Of a stretch of 64,000 nt of DNA, positions 33,733-42,428 are shown piece after piece. This DNA is from Chitinophaga sp. Cy-1792 (lineage in GTDB: Bacteria > Bacteroidota > Bacteroidia > Chitinophagales > Chitinophagaceae). Made by a program: the position numbers and the translations under genes. How positions within the stretch are numbered: the stretch's first letter is position 1; each line of letters starts with the position of its first letter. The stretch is taken from assembly GCF_011752935.1 (NCBI RefSeq), contig NZ_VWWO01000001.1, positions 1,426,001 through 1,490,000 on the forward strand, given 5' to 3'. The notes beneath the pieces are model-generated. The model worked only from the letters and a program-made list of their open reading frames with translations. It did no database searches and had not been told where the DNA came from.

Positions 33733-34089
33733 TCAGGCGTTTACCTGGTGCTCCCTGATGCTGCGTTGCTCAGGCTCCGGCAAGGTGCCAAAAATCAGCT
33801 CATAGGCCTTTCTGAGGTATTGTTCCAGCTCTGTGGCTGGCAGGGTGTCGTCCTGTTTCAGCTGTACCCAGTGGTACCTCGCCAGATGAGGAGCAGGAAC
33901 GATACCAGGTTGGGCAATCAGACTGTGAAAAGTGGCAGGCTGACACTTAAACGAAATTCGGTGCGGTTCATTCATGGAAAGCATCGCAAACAATTTCTCT
34001 CCTACAAAGAAACGCAGTTCATTATCCCACTTCATATCAGTGGTAACGGCTGGAAGGGAACGGCAAAATGCCAGGGTATTATCAAACAT
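33733..34089 (-). CDS. MmcQ/YjbR family protein
   Basis: This 118-residue protein of the YjbR fold has the typical opening (CRSLPAVTTDMKWDNELRFF ... KLFAMLSM) and the ending SYELIFG-like AYELIFGTLP. The family folds like the DNA-binding part of some transcription factors, and its role is mostly unknown. It stands alone, convergent with the TauE-like gene. Confidence 0.83.
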   Translation of the reverse strand: MFDNTLAFCRSLPAVTTDMKWDNELRFFVGEKLFAMLSMNEPHRISFKCQPATFHSLIAQPGIVPAPHLARYHWVQLKQDDTLPATELEQYLRKAYELIFGTLPEPEQRSIREHQVNA

Positions 34090-34296
34090 AGCAGCAGGTT
34101 TTTATGCAAATCATAAAATAGTTTACTGATTCATAACGAGAAATATAAAGGTCAAACTTTTAATACCATCCCGTACCGGAATGATGCATGGAAATTTCTA
34201 TAAATAGTGATGGAACTGCCATATAAAAATACGAAATAATAACACCCAAAGAATTCCCGTACAAAAACTTTACAATAAATTTCATACACAAAAAAA

Positions 34297-34320
34297 GAGC
34301 AGGTACAAAAGTACCCGCTC
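34297..34320 (-). terminator. Terminator of the 172-aa secreted protein gene
   Basis: GAGCAGGTAC and GTACCCGCTC pair with one mismatch around an AAAA loop, followed on the minus strand by a run of seven T. Confidence 0.75.
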
Positions 34321-34367
34321 TCCGTCCCTGAAAGACTACTTACTAGGTAAGTTATCAGATTAAAACA

Positions 34368-34886
34368 TTATCTGCGGTCATGTCCATGTCCGTGCCCATT
34401 GCCATGTCCCTGGTTATTGTCATTTCCGCGACCATGGCCGTTTCCGTTATCATGGCCGTTGTTGCCTTTGGGTCCTCTGCCGTTCCATTGATAATATTTA
34501 GGATCATTACTGTTCCTGATAATCGTCTGTTTACCGTACCAGCCTTTATATCTGCCATATTGCTGCCTGTAATATGGCGCCCTTGTCCATGGGTCAGGAT
34601 CATTGATCACTACTTTGTATCCTCTGTCCAGATCATATTTGTAACGGCCCGGGAGACTGGAACCCCATACCCAATGGTTACCATTGAGGTAGATAAACTG
34701 ACGTTTGGAAATGCTGTAATAAGCATCTATATCTGGAAAATAATAATAGCTGGCATAATCATATCCTACGGGGCCCCACATAGGCTGACTTCCAATGTTA
34801 ATGCTGACATTAACCTGGGCATCTGCACTTTTTGCAAACATACCCAATGATATAACCATTGATAATAATATTGCAATCTTTTTCAT
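34368..34886 (-). CDS. Secreted protein with His/Gly/Asn-rich tail (paralog 1)
   Basis: This 172-residue exported protein has a signal peptide (MKKIAILLSMVISLGMFAKS to ADAQ) and a conserved body of about 110 residues with many aromatic residues (GPVGYDYASYYYFPDIDAYY, NGNHWVWGSSLPG, DLDRGYKVVINDPDPW). The tail after about residue 135 is low-complexity Gly/Asn/His and could bind metal ions. It is a tandem paralog of the gene at 35029, which has the same body and a different tail. The function is unknown. Confidence 0.8.
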   Translation of the reverse strand: MKKIAILLSMVISLGMFAKSADAQVNVSINIGSQPMWGPVGYDYASYYYFPDIDAYYSISKRQFIYLNGNHWVWGSSLPGRYKYDLDRGYKVVINDPDPWTRAPYYRQQYGRYKGWYGKQTIIRNSNDPKYYQWNGRGPKGNNGHDNGNGHGRGNDNNQGHGNGHGHGHDRR

Positions 34887-34980
34887 ACCCTTATGATTTT
34901 AATTTTTATAATCGAATACAATGCCAATTAACACATGAGATACGTGTTATTATTCGTTTGAATAAGCGTTGAAGGAAAGG

Positions 34981-35011
34981 ATACTGAACAGTGCGAAGCA
35001 CTGTTCAGTAT
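34981..35011 (+). repeat. GAA-loop hairpin, element G
   Basis: A perfect 14-bp stem, ATACTGAACAGTGC (34981-34994), has loop GAA and complement to 35011. It lies between the two secreted-protein paralogs. Confidence 0.85.
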
Positions 35012-35028
35012 GTTAGAGAGTAGAGTTG

Positions 35029-35610
35029 TTAGTCATGCCAACGATTGTTTCTGTCATTTCTTCTGTCATTAAATCTGTTTCCGTCGTTGCGGTTATCGCG
35101 GTTGTCGCGGCCCCAGCCCCTGTCGTCATGGCCCCAGCCACGGTTATCACGGTCGGTATACACTCTTCTGTCGTCTCTTCTTTCTATTCTGTAATCCTGT
35201 ATACGGTTAGGCATCATATAACGGTCGTCGTGACTGTTGCGGATGATGACCTGTTTGCCATACCAGCCTCTGTAACCTGCGTACCTTGCTCTGTATATGT
35301 CCGGGCGCATCCATGGATTAGGTTCGTTGATGACTACTTTATAACCCCTGTCAAGGTCATAGTTGTAGTAACCTGGTAAACTTGGAGCAAAGACCCAACG
35401 GTTTCTTTCCAGGTATACAAACTGCCTGTTGGCTATATTGTAATATGCGTCGATGTCCGGCATATAATAATACTGGGCATAATCGTATCCAACCGGGCCC
35501 CATGTAGGCTGACTGCCAATATTAATGTTAACACTCACCTGGGCATAACTTCTGTTGATACTTACTCCTGCTAATATTACTGCTGCGAAAAGAATTATTG
35601 CCTTTTTCAT
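35029..35610 (-). CDS. Secreted protein with Asp/Arg/Asn-rich tail (paralog 2)
   Basis: This 193-residue exported protein has a signal peptide (MKKAIILFAAVILAGVSINR to SYAQ) and the same body as paralog 1 (GPVGYDYAQYYYMPDIDAYY, DLDRGYKVVINEPNPW, YRGWYGKQVIIRNS). The last 60 or so residues are a low-complexity Asp/Arg/Asn repeat (DNRGWGHDDRGWGRDNRDNR). An ATG at 35661 would put 17 residues before the signal peptide, so 35610 is preferred. The function is unknown. Confidence 0.8.
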   Translation of the reverse strand: MKKAIILFAAVILAGVSINRSYAQVSVNINIGSQPTWGPVGYDYAQYYYMPDIDAYYNIANRQFVYLERNRWVFAPSLPGYYNYDLDRGYKVVINEPNPWMRPDIYRARYAGYRGWYGKQVIIRNSHDDRYMMPNRIQDYRIERRDDRRVYTDRDNRGWGHDDRGWGRDNRDNRNDGNRFNDRRNDRNNRWHD

Positions 35611-35782
35611 ATGATGATCGTTTGACTGGAATAATGCGAACGCAATGCCAGAAGTTGCCAATTGTTCATTTGCCTCCGTTAATTACTGTTAAATCATCCT
35701 GGAGTAAATCTGAAGTTGGCTGTGGTGGCTTGTTTAAAGAAATGTTAATGCCGTCACAACCACACGAAAGTGTGAATAAAAA

Positions 35783-35809
35783 AAGCCCGGCAGTGTAGCT
35801 GCCGGGCTT
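35783..35809 (-). terminator. Terminator of the DUF885 gene
   Basis: A perfect 11-bp stem, AAGCCCGGCAG with CTGCCGGGCTT, and a five-base loop are followed on the minus strand by a T-run. Confidence 0.85.
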
Positions 35810-35834
35810 AGAAAATAAATAAAGCTTTGCGCAA

Positions 35835-37607
35835 TTACTGCACCTTCGCCCATCTTGCCATCTTATCTTCCAGTACTGATAATGGCACACAACCATCTTT
35901 CAGTAACTCATCATGGAAAGAGGATAAATGGAATTTATCGCCTAATTCTTTTGTATACTTATTACGCAGCTCACGAATTTTCAACTCCCCTATTTTGTAG
36001 GAGAGTGCCTGACCCGGAATCGCCATGTAGCGCTCAATTTCAGCGGTTACTTCTGCTTCAGATACCGGCTCATTATCCATCATATATTTGATCGCCTGTT
36101 CGCGTGTCCAGCCTTTCGCATGCATACCAGCGTCAACGACTAAACGAATAGCACGATGGATCTCATCACTGAGACGGCCAACATACATATATGGATTGGT
36201 ATACAGTCCCAGTTCTTTACCCAGGCTCTCACAGTATAACGCATAACCTTCGCCATAGGCGCCTATCCATGCAAAGCGACGGAATTTAGGCAGACTGTCA
36301 TTCTCCATTTGTAAAGACATCTGGAAGTGATGACCCGGAATTGCCTCATGCAGAAACAGGCATTCCATGCCGATATAACTGAATTTTTTAGCATCCAGGA
36401 TAGGTACATAGAAGATACCCGGACGCGTACCGTCAGGAGAGCCTGGCTGGTATTCCGCGCTGGCAGAAGCGGCACGGAAGGCTTCGGTCTGTCTGATTTC
36501 AAATTTTGTTTTAGGAAGATGACCATACATTTTTTTCACCCCCGGCATGATCTTGTTTTCGATGGCCTTGAATGAGTCAAGGATAGCGCCTGGTGTTGAG
36601 AAAATATGGAATTGCTTATCTGTACGCACAAATTCAAAAAATGCCGGTAAATCGCCTTTAAAACCGGTACTGGTTTTAATCGCTTCCATCTCCGCTCTGA
36701 TCCTCGCTACTTCTTTCTCTCCCAAAGCAAAAATTTCTTCCGGTGTTTTGTTGGTAGTAGTCCAGTATTTAATGAGATAATTGTAATATTCCTTTCCATC
36801 GGGCAGACTATCAATACCGCTGCTGGTGCGGGCTTTAGGCAGATATTCTTCCTGCATGAAGGCACCGAGTCTGGCATAGCTTGGAAGGATATAAGTTTCG
36901 ATGGCTTTTGTATAGTCCTGTATCAGCTGCGCCTTGTCGGTAGCACTGATGGAATCAGGAATGCTTTTTAAAGGAGCATAGAAGATATTGCTGCTGTCTT
37001 TTTTGGCGAGGGCTGTCAGCTGAGGAATGGTTTTTTCAACTAACGCTTTAGGTAGTACGTAGCCGGTGCTGATACCTTTGCGCATATTGGCAATGGCAGT
37101 ATCTGACCACTGTGCAAAGAGCTGCATACGCTGCATGAAATTCTGGTAGTCTTTCAGGTTTTTGAAAGGCTGTGCAGAGCTGCCGGAACCTAACTGTGCA
37201 AGGGTGATAGGCAGACAGGTAAACTGCTGTACCGGCATCAGGTTATCATGAAAGGTAAATCCTTCCCTGTTGATAGCCAGTTCACGTTGCAGCATATCAT
37301 AGGTAATACGGTCGTTGGGGCTGAGCAGGCTGGTATCGATTTCTTTGAGGCTGTCCTGGTAGGCGCGGAAGATGGCGTCTGTTTTGGCGCGCCAGCTATC
37401 GGCGATGTCGATGGTCAGTTCCGCATTGTGCTGATTTTCACCATTGAAGGTGGCCGTAATCGGGTACAGCGACATGCTTTCGTCATAATAACGCGCAGAA
37501 AGATGGTGCAGTTTGTCTGCATTCAGCTGCGGATTGCCATGGTTACAGGCGGTGGCCAGCAGGGCGCCGAGGGCTACCATGCTAACTTTCAGTGGAAATA
37601 ATTTCAT
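35835..37607 (-). CDS. DUF885 family zinc-peptidase-like lipoprotein
   Basis: This 590-residue protein is probably an exported lipoprotein (signal to ALLATAC, residue 21). The DUF885 core carries the zinc motif HEAIPGHHFQ at about residue 420, and the C-terminus holds the conserved EVTAEIERYMAIPGQALSYK. The family resembles M3/M32-type metallopeptidases in fold, and substrates are mostly unknown. The length fits the family. It is a single-gene unit with its own terminator. Confidence 0.9.
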   Translation of the reverse strand: MKLFPLKVSMVALGALLATACNHGNPQLNADKLHHLSARYYDESMSLYPITATFNGENQHNAELTIDIADSWRAKTDAIFRAYQDSLKEIDTSLLSPNDRITYDMLQRELAINREGFTFHDNLMPVQQFTCLPITLAQLGSGSSAQPFKNLKDYQNFMQRMQLFAQWSDTAIANMRKGISTGYVLPKALVEKTIPQLTALAKKDSSNIFYAPLKSIPDSISATDKAQLIQDYTKAIETYILPSYARLGAFMQEEYLPKARTSSGIDSLPDGKEYYNYLIKYWTTTNKTPEEIFALGEKEVARIRAEMEAIKTSTGFKGDLPAFFEFVRTDKQFHIFSTPGAILDSFKAIENKIMPGVKKMYGHLPKTKFEIRQTEAFRAASASAEYQPGSPDGTRPGIFYVPILDAKKFSYIGMECLFLHEAIPGHHFQMSLQMENDSLPKFRRFAWIGAYGEGYALYCESLGKELGLYTNPYMYVGRLSDEIHRAIRLVVDAGMHAKGWTREQAIKYMMDNEPVSEAEVTAEIERYMAIPGQALSYKIGELKIRELRNKYTKELGDKFHLSSFHDELLKDGCVPLSVLEDKMARWAKVQ

Positions 37608-37651
37608 TTATTAATGGTTTAGCAGGATTTAAATCGTTATTAAAATAAAAA

Positions 37652-37677
37652 AAGCATTCCGAAGAATCGGAATGCTT
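37652..37677 (-). terminator. Terminator of the two-domain DUF1080 gene
   Basis: An 11-bp stem, AAGCATTCCGA with TCGGAATGCTT, has loop AGAA and is followed on the minus strand by TTTTTTTATTTTAA. Confidence 0.82.
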
Positions 37678-37717
37678 ATTTAGAACAGTGAACAATGAAA
37701 AAAAAGATAAAATATTT

Positions 37718-39094
37718 TTATTTGAGAACTTTAATGCGTAAACTCTTGAATGACACTTCGTTACCATGATCTTGCAAGAGTATGTGACCTTCCGGCCACA
37801 GGCCAAAGTTATTCCAATTTTTGTATTTACTGATAGCTACCAAATCTTTGAAGTTCTGGGATCCTCTTTCGTATTCCAACACTTTGAAACCATTCAGCCA
37901 GTGCTCCACGTGATTATTTGGATACACAATAATACGACCTTTATTCCATTCTCCAATTGGTAATATTGCACGTTTTTCCTGTTTTCTGGCAATCAGGTCA
38001 TAAAGTGAGGCCAAGGTGCGATCTCCGTCGCGGCCCAGCTTGGCATCGGGATGAACTTCGTCGTCCAGTACCTGGTATTCCAGTCCTATGGCGGATTTAC
38101 CTTTGGTATCGTAAGATTCTTTCACGAAATATTTTACGCCTGAGTTGGCACCGCGGGTCAGTTTGAATTCGAAATCCATTTCAAAGGCGCCGTATTCCTT
38201 ATCTGTAACGATATCGCCGCCACTGCCTTCTTCGTTGCCGTCGCTGGCGTGGATGGTGATGGTACCGTCGTTGATGGTCCAGCCTTTATCAGGGAAACCT
38301 TTCTGGTTGTAGCCTCTCCATCCTTTGGAAGTTTTACCGTCCCAGAGGAGCTGGAAGCCATTTTTCTTTTCCTGGGCGGAAATAGTGTTATCGACATTGT
38401 TAACCACGTAGATATTGTCGTACGGAGAATACTGGCTGGCAGCCGGGTTTTCTATGATACGGAGATTGCGCCAGTGGATGCTTTTGCCGTTATCAGCTTC
38501 AGTTTTGCCGATAGAGTGTACCTGCAGGGCGATAAAGCCTTTAGGCAGCGCGGTATCCACCAGGTGAGCGGTTGGTACGCCGTTTACCCAGGTACGCATC
38601 TCATTGCCACGGCATTCGATACGGTATTTGTTCCAGCCATCTTTTTTGAAGGCATTTTGCCCGGCAGGATTGTATTCCATCGGATACTGCCATCCGCGGC
38701 GGCCTTCTTCATAAATACCTCCGCTCCATTTACGGTCGGAAGGATCTATTTCCATCTGGTAGCCGAATACGCGACCATTCTGGTAATCAGCCCTGCTCTG
38801 GCTGCGGAATTGGATACCGGAGTTGAATTCTTTGTCCAGCTTAAATTCCAGCTCGAGGATGAAATCGCCATAGTCTTTATCTGTGCAGAGGAAGGAGTTA
38901 GGCGTGTTCATCACCGTCGTCCCTACGATCTCGCCGTCCTTAGCCGAATAGATCGCGGTACCGCCCAGCTGTTTCCAGCCTTTGAGGTCCTTGCCGTTAA
39001 AGAGGTCTTGCCATCCGGATTTATTGGCTTTCTGGGCCAGCAGTGTACCTGACATCAGCAGGATACCGCCACATACAAGTAGTAACTTTTTCAT
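37718..39094 (-). CDS. Two-domain DUF1080 (3-keto-disaccharide hydrolase fold) protein
   Basis: This 458-residue exported protein has a signal peptide (to LLAQ, residue 21) and two DUF1080 domains in tandem. The first starts at WQDLFNGKDLKGWKQLGG (about 27-215) and the second at GFQLLWDGKTSKGWRGYNQK (about 245-458). The fold is a concanavalin-like beta-sandwich, and family members are reported to cleave 3-keto-glycosides. Both copies keep the NSGIQFRSQ / NSGVKYFVKE segment. A single-domain relative is at 46540 and a Tat-exported Gfo/Idh/MocA oxidoreductase at 31082, a combination seen in 3-keto sugar pathways. Confidence 0.9.
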   Translation of the reverse strand: MKKLLLVCGGILLMSGTLLAQKANKSGWQDLFNGKDLKGWKQLGGTAIYSAKDGEIVGTTVMNTPNSFLCTDKDYGDFILELEFKLDKEFNSGIQFRSQSRADYQNGRVFGYQMEIDPSDRKWSGGIYEEGRRGWQYPMEYNPAGQNAFKKDGWNKYRIECRGNEMRTWVNGVPTAHLVDTALPKGFIALQVHSIGKTEADNGKSIHWRNLRIIENPAASQYSPYDNIYVVNNVDNTISAQEKKNGFQLLWDGKTSKGWRGYNQKGFPDKGWTINDGTITIHASDGNEEGSGGDIVTDKEYGAFEMDFEFKLTRGANSGVKYFVKESYDTKGKSAIGLEYQVLDDEVHPDAKLGRDGDRTLASLYDLIARKQEKRAILPIGEWNKGRIIVYPNNHVEHWLNGFKVLEYERGSQNFKDLVAISKYKNWNNFGLWPEGHILLQDHGNEVSFKSLRIKVLK

Positions 39095-39262
39095 AACTAT
39101 AAACGGAATAGACCCCCAAAATATAAAATGATCCTGATTTATTCAACCGATTGCATAATAGTTTTTTATGAAGATGTTAAATCTGTTGTCAGGCGGTAAT
39201 TTGCCGTTGTGAAATTTATTATCTTCAGGAGCTTATATTTCAATAATCTCAAAATTTAACCC

Positions 39263-39844
39263 ATGGCACAAAAGAAAATTATCTTACTGACAGGCGATTA
39301 TGCGGAAGATTACGAAACAATGGTTCCATTCCAGATGCTCCAGATGATCGGGCATGAAGTACATGCTGTTTGCCCGGACAAAGCAGCCGGCGACAAGATA
39401 AAAACAGCGATTCATGATTTTGAGGGCGACCAGACGTACAGCGAGAAGCCGGGTCATGGTTTTGTACTGAATGCAACATTTAATGACCTGAAAGCCAGTG
39501 AATATGATGCGCTGGTGATTGCGGGTGGCCGTGCGCCGGAATACCTGCGTCTTAATAAAAATGTCCTGGAGCTGGTGAAGCACTTCTTTACAAATGATAA
39601 GCCGGTGGCTGCAGTATGCCACGGTATCCAGATATTAACGGCTGCTGATGTGGTGCGTGGCCGTAAACTTACTGCCTATCCTGCGGTAGCCCCAGAAGTG
39701 ACTGCTTCCGGTGGTACCTATGTATCTGTAAATGTGACCGATGCAGTTACTGATGGTAACCTGGTAACAGCGCCGGCATGGCCTGCTCATCCTCAGTGGA
39801 TTGCTGCTTTCCTGAAGGTATTAGGTACTTCTATTGAGTTATAG
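39263..39844 (+). CDS. DJ-1/PfpI family protein
   Basis: This 193-residue flavodoxin-like protein has the nucleophile elbow [10 protein letters not shown], with Cys at about residue 117, and an upstream glutamate and the motif [12 protein letters not shown]. Both place it in the DJ-1/PfpI family (class I glutamine amidotransferase-like). Such proteins act as glyoxalases, deglycases or chaperones, and the exact activity cannot be told. It stands alone, 168 bases from the divergent DUF1080 gene. Confidence 0.9.
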   Translation: MAQKKIILLTGDYAEDYETMVPFQMLQMIGHEVHAVCPDKAAGDKIKTAIHDFEGDQTYSEKPGHGFVLNATFNDLKASEYDALVIAGGRAPEYLRLNKNVLELVKHFFTNDKPVAAVCHGIQILTAADVVRGRKLTAYPAVAPEVTASGGTYVSVNVTDAVTDGNLVTAPAWPAHPQWIAAFLKVLGTSIEL

Positions 39845-39911
39845 TATTTTTATATAGGTAGATGATTGATATTTAATCATCTAAATAAAATTAAAAGAAT
39901 CTTTCTACGGA

Positions 39912-39943
39912 TTTTCAAATTAAGGCGGCAATGCTTACCTTTG
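39912..39943 (+). promoter_or_regulatory. atpG promoter
   Basis: TTTTC (39912-39916) and TACCTTTG (39936-39943), 19 bases apart, match the Bacteroidota -33/-7 pattern. The leader to the ATG at 40012 is about 60 bases. Confidence 0.6.
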
Positions 39944-40011
39944 CAGCCAAATTGAAGGGTTTAAGCCCCGAAATTTGCAATCATTTGTAATTCGTAACTG
40001 ATTTTAATTAT

Positions 40012-40893
40012 ATGTCCGGACAGCTTAAAGAAGTTCGTAACCGAATCAAATCTATTCAATCTGGTCAGCAGATCACGAAAGCCATGAAAATGGTGAGTGC
40101 TGCAAAGTTGAAACGTGCACAGGATGCCATTACCTTAATGCGTCCATATGCCGTAAAACTCCAGGAAATGTTACAGAATATTGTTTCCAACAGCGAAGGC
40201 AATATCAATACACCACTGGCCGCTCAACGTGAGATTGAAAAAGTACTGATCGTTGTAATTACTTCCGACAGAGGCTTGTGCGGTGCATTCAACTCCAACC
40301 TGATCAAAGCAGCAAAACGCGTTATCCGTGATAAATATGCTGAACAATTTGAGAAAGGGAATGTTGAGTTATTACCTATCGGTAAAAAAGGTTATGAGCA
40401 CTTCCTGAACAACGGTTATAAAGTAAATGACAAGTTCTGGAACATGTTTGGTAACCTCACCTTCGACCACGTTAAAGAAGCTTCTTCTTTAGCAATGGAG
40501 GGCTTTATCGACGGTACCTACGATGCAGTGGAAATCGTTTACAGCGAATTCAAAAATGCTGCCGTTCAGGAATACGTAAATGAACAGTTCCTGCCTATCG
40601 CAAAAGTAGAGAACGAAGAAGACAGCCTCAAAGCTGACTTCATCTTCGAACCGCAGAAAGATGTACTGATAGCTGAGCTGATGCCTAAAATCCTGAACAC
40701 TCAGTTCTTTAAGGCCATCCTGGATAACCACGCTTCCGAACACGGTGCGCGTATGACTGCCATGGATAAAGCAACTGAAAATGCGAGCGAATTGCTCCGC
40801 AACCTGAAAATCTCTTACAACCGCGCACGTCAGGCTGCCATCACCACCGAACTCACTGAGATCGTTTCCGGTGCCGCCGCTCTCGCCGGTTGA
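40012..40893 (+). CDS. atpG: ATP synthase F1 gamma subunit
   Basis: This 293-residue central-stalk subunit of F1Fo ATP synthase couples rotation to catalysis in the alpha3beta3 head. The conserved N-terminal helix (KEVRNRIKSIQSGQQITKAM KMVSAAK) and C-terminal helix (MTAMDKATENASELLRNL, ending in ITTELTEIVSGAAAL) are intact, as is the SDRGLCGAFN motif. It has its own promoter and terminator and no other atp gene is in the window, so here it is separate from the rest of the operon. Confidence 0.97.
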   Translation: MSGQLKEVRNRIKSIQSGQQITKAMKMVSAAKLKRAQDAITLMRPYAVKLQEMLQNIVSNSEGNINTPLAAQREIEKVLIVVITSDRGLCGAFNSNLIKAAKRVIRDKYAEQFEKGNVELLPIGKKGYEHFLNNGYKVNDKFWNMFGNLTFDHVKEASSLAMEGFIDGTYDAVEIVYSEFKNAAVQEYVNEQFLPIAKVENEEDSLKADFIFEPQKDVLIAELMPKILNTQFFKAILDNHASEHGARMTAMDKATENASELLRNLKISYNRARQAAITTELTEIVSGAAALAG

Positions 40894-40952
40894 TAACCAG
40901 ATCAGGTTATTCACAATAAGTCAACAACTGAATAATAATATTTTCAGAATAG

Positions 40953-40988
40953 GGTCAAAGACTGTATTTTCGGTCTTTGACCTTTTTT
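40953..40988 (+). terminator. Terminator of atpG
   Basis: A 10-bp stem, GGTCAAAGAC with GTCTTTGACC, is followed at once by TTTTTT. Confidence 0.9.
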
Positions 40989-41016
40989 GTAAATCTCGTT
41001 CCAGCTTTTTTATTTT

Positions 41017-42162
41017 ATGGAAATATCTCAGATCATCCCGCATGTGGAAGCACTCATCTTTGCTGCCGACAGGCCGTTGCCCATGCTGGAAATACTGGAT
41101 TTATTAAATAATGCACTGGCATTCCTCGAAGATCGCGCAACAGCCGATCAGGTGGAAGCAGCCATCGAAGCTATCAGAGAAAAATATAGCTCAGAATTCT
41201 ATGCATTTGAAGTAAGAAGCAGTGGCGGAGGATTTCAATTCCTCACCAAAAGAGATTATTACCAAACCGTTGCCCAGCTCAATGGCGACAAATTCCTGAA
41301 AAGACTCTCCACAGCAGCCCTGGAAACACTGGCCATCATCGCATACCGCCAGCCCATCTCCAAAGGCGAAATCGAATATATCCGCGGTGTAAGTACCGAC
41401 TACTCCATTCAAAAACTCCTGGAAAAAGAACTGATCGTGATCTCCGGCCGTAGCGAAGACCTCCCCGGAAAACCACTGCTATACACCGTTTCCAGAGGCT
41501 TTATGGACTACTTCGGTATCAACTCCCCGGCAGATCTGCCTAAACTGAAAGAACTCTTCGATGAGGAAATGATACAACCTACCCTCATCACCGATGAAAC
41601 AGCTACCATCGGCAGAGATGATATCCGTGAAGAACAGCCGTCTAACGATAACGAATACACGAACGAAGCTACGCCGGAAGAAATCGGTGAAGATGGCCAT
41701 ACCATGATGGTTTCAGAAGATGGTGAACTCCTCGATCCTGACCATCAGCTGGATGAACTGCCCGCAGCTCCGGCAGAGACTCCTGCACCTCCAGCCCCGC
41801 AAAAACCGGCTGGTCCTCCAACTCCGCCGGCAGCAGAGCATTCCGACTTCCACCTCATGGACCAGGAACACGAATCGCTGCCCGCCTCCGAAGACGAAGA
41901 AGCCGAACCTGACGACGAAATCATCAACTTCGAAAGTTTCCTCAGGGACGCTGAAGAAGACCGCTCCGGCGCCGCAGAAGACGAAGACGCAGAGCCAGAC
42001 GATGAAATTGCCCGAAATTATTTCCATTCAAAAGATGAAAATGAGGAGGAAGAAGAGGACGAGGACGAAGAAGAAGGCCTCGAAGATGATGAAGATGAAG
42101 AAGACGATTTTCCTGGTACCGACACCGACGACGCTGACGAAAACGATCTTGATAAGAAATAA
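41017..42162 (+). CDS. scpB: Segregation and condensation protein B with acidic tail
   Basis: The first 190 or so residues are ScpB, a winged-helix dimer that joins ScpA and SMC in chromosome compaction (EALIFAADRPLPMLEILDLL; TLAIIAYRQPISKGEIEYIR; GLPGKPLLY-like EDLPGKPLLYTVSRGFMDYF). The following 190 residues are unusual: a proline-rich stretch (APAETPAPPAPQKPAGPPTP) and long runs of Glu and Asp with two PDDEI repeats. The whole is 381 residues, nearly twice the family length. The tail is probably disordered and may act in protein contacts. A GTCTCTAC hairpin follows. Confidence 0.93.
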   Translation: MEISQIIPHVEALIFAADRPLPMLEILDLLNNALAFLEDRATADQVEAAIEAIREKYSSEFYAFEVRSSGGGFQFLTKRDYYQTVAQLNGDKFLKRLSTAALETLAIIAYRQPISKGEIEYIRGVSTDYSIQKLLEKELIVISGRSEDLPGKPLLYTVSRGFMDYFGINSPADLPKLKELFDEEMIQPTLITDETATIGRDDIREEQPSNDNEYTNEATPEEIGEDGHTMMVSEDGELLDPDHQLDELPAAPAETPAPPAPQKPAGPPTPPAAEHSDFHLMDQEHESLPASEDEEAEPDDEIINFESFLRDAEEDRSGAAEDEDAEPDDEIARNYFHSKDENEEEEEDEDEEEGLEDDEDEEDDFPGTDTDDADENDLDKK

Positions 42163-42231
42163 AACGGCGCGGCTATCTCAACGATAGTTTCGCTGGCCGC
42201 TATAGCCCACTGCGCGCAGCACGGAACCCAT

Positions 42232-42261
42232 CAACCGTCTCTACTTAGTAGAGATCGGTTG
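42232..42261 (+). terminator. GTCTCTAC hairpin after scpB
   Basis: CAACCGTCTCTAC, loop TTA and GTAGAGATCGGTTG pair with one bulged base. It is the second copy of the recurring core. No T-run follows, so termination is less sure. Confidence 0.5.
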
Positions 42262-42428
42262 CAAATCCGGCAAACACCATCTGACAACTTTTTTTATCTC
42301 CATAAACGAACAACAAAGTGTCCGGTTTAGGACATATGTTATTTGAATAATCTGACCAAACCATTATCACACAACGATTTAATATTTTGGTGTGCTTTTA
42401 GGTGATATCCCCGGAAAAGTCAGGCGTT

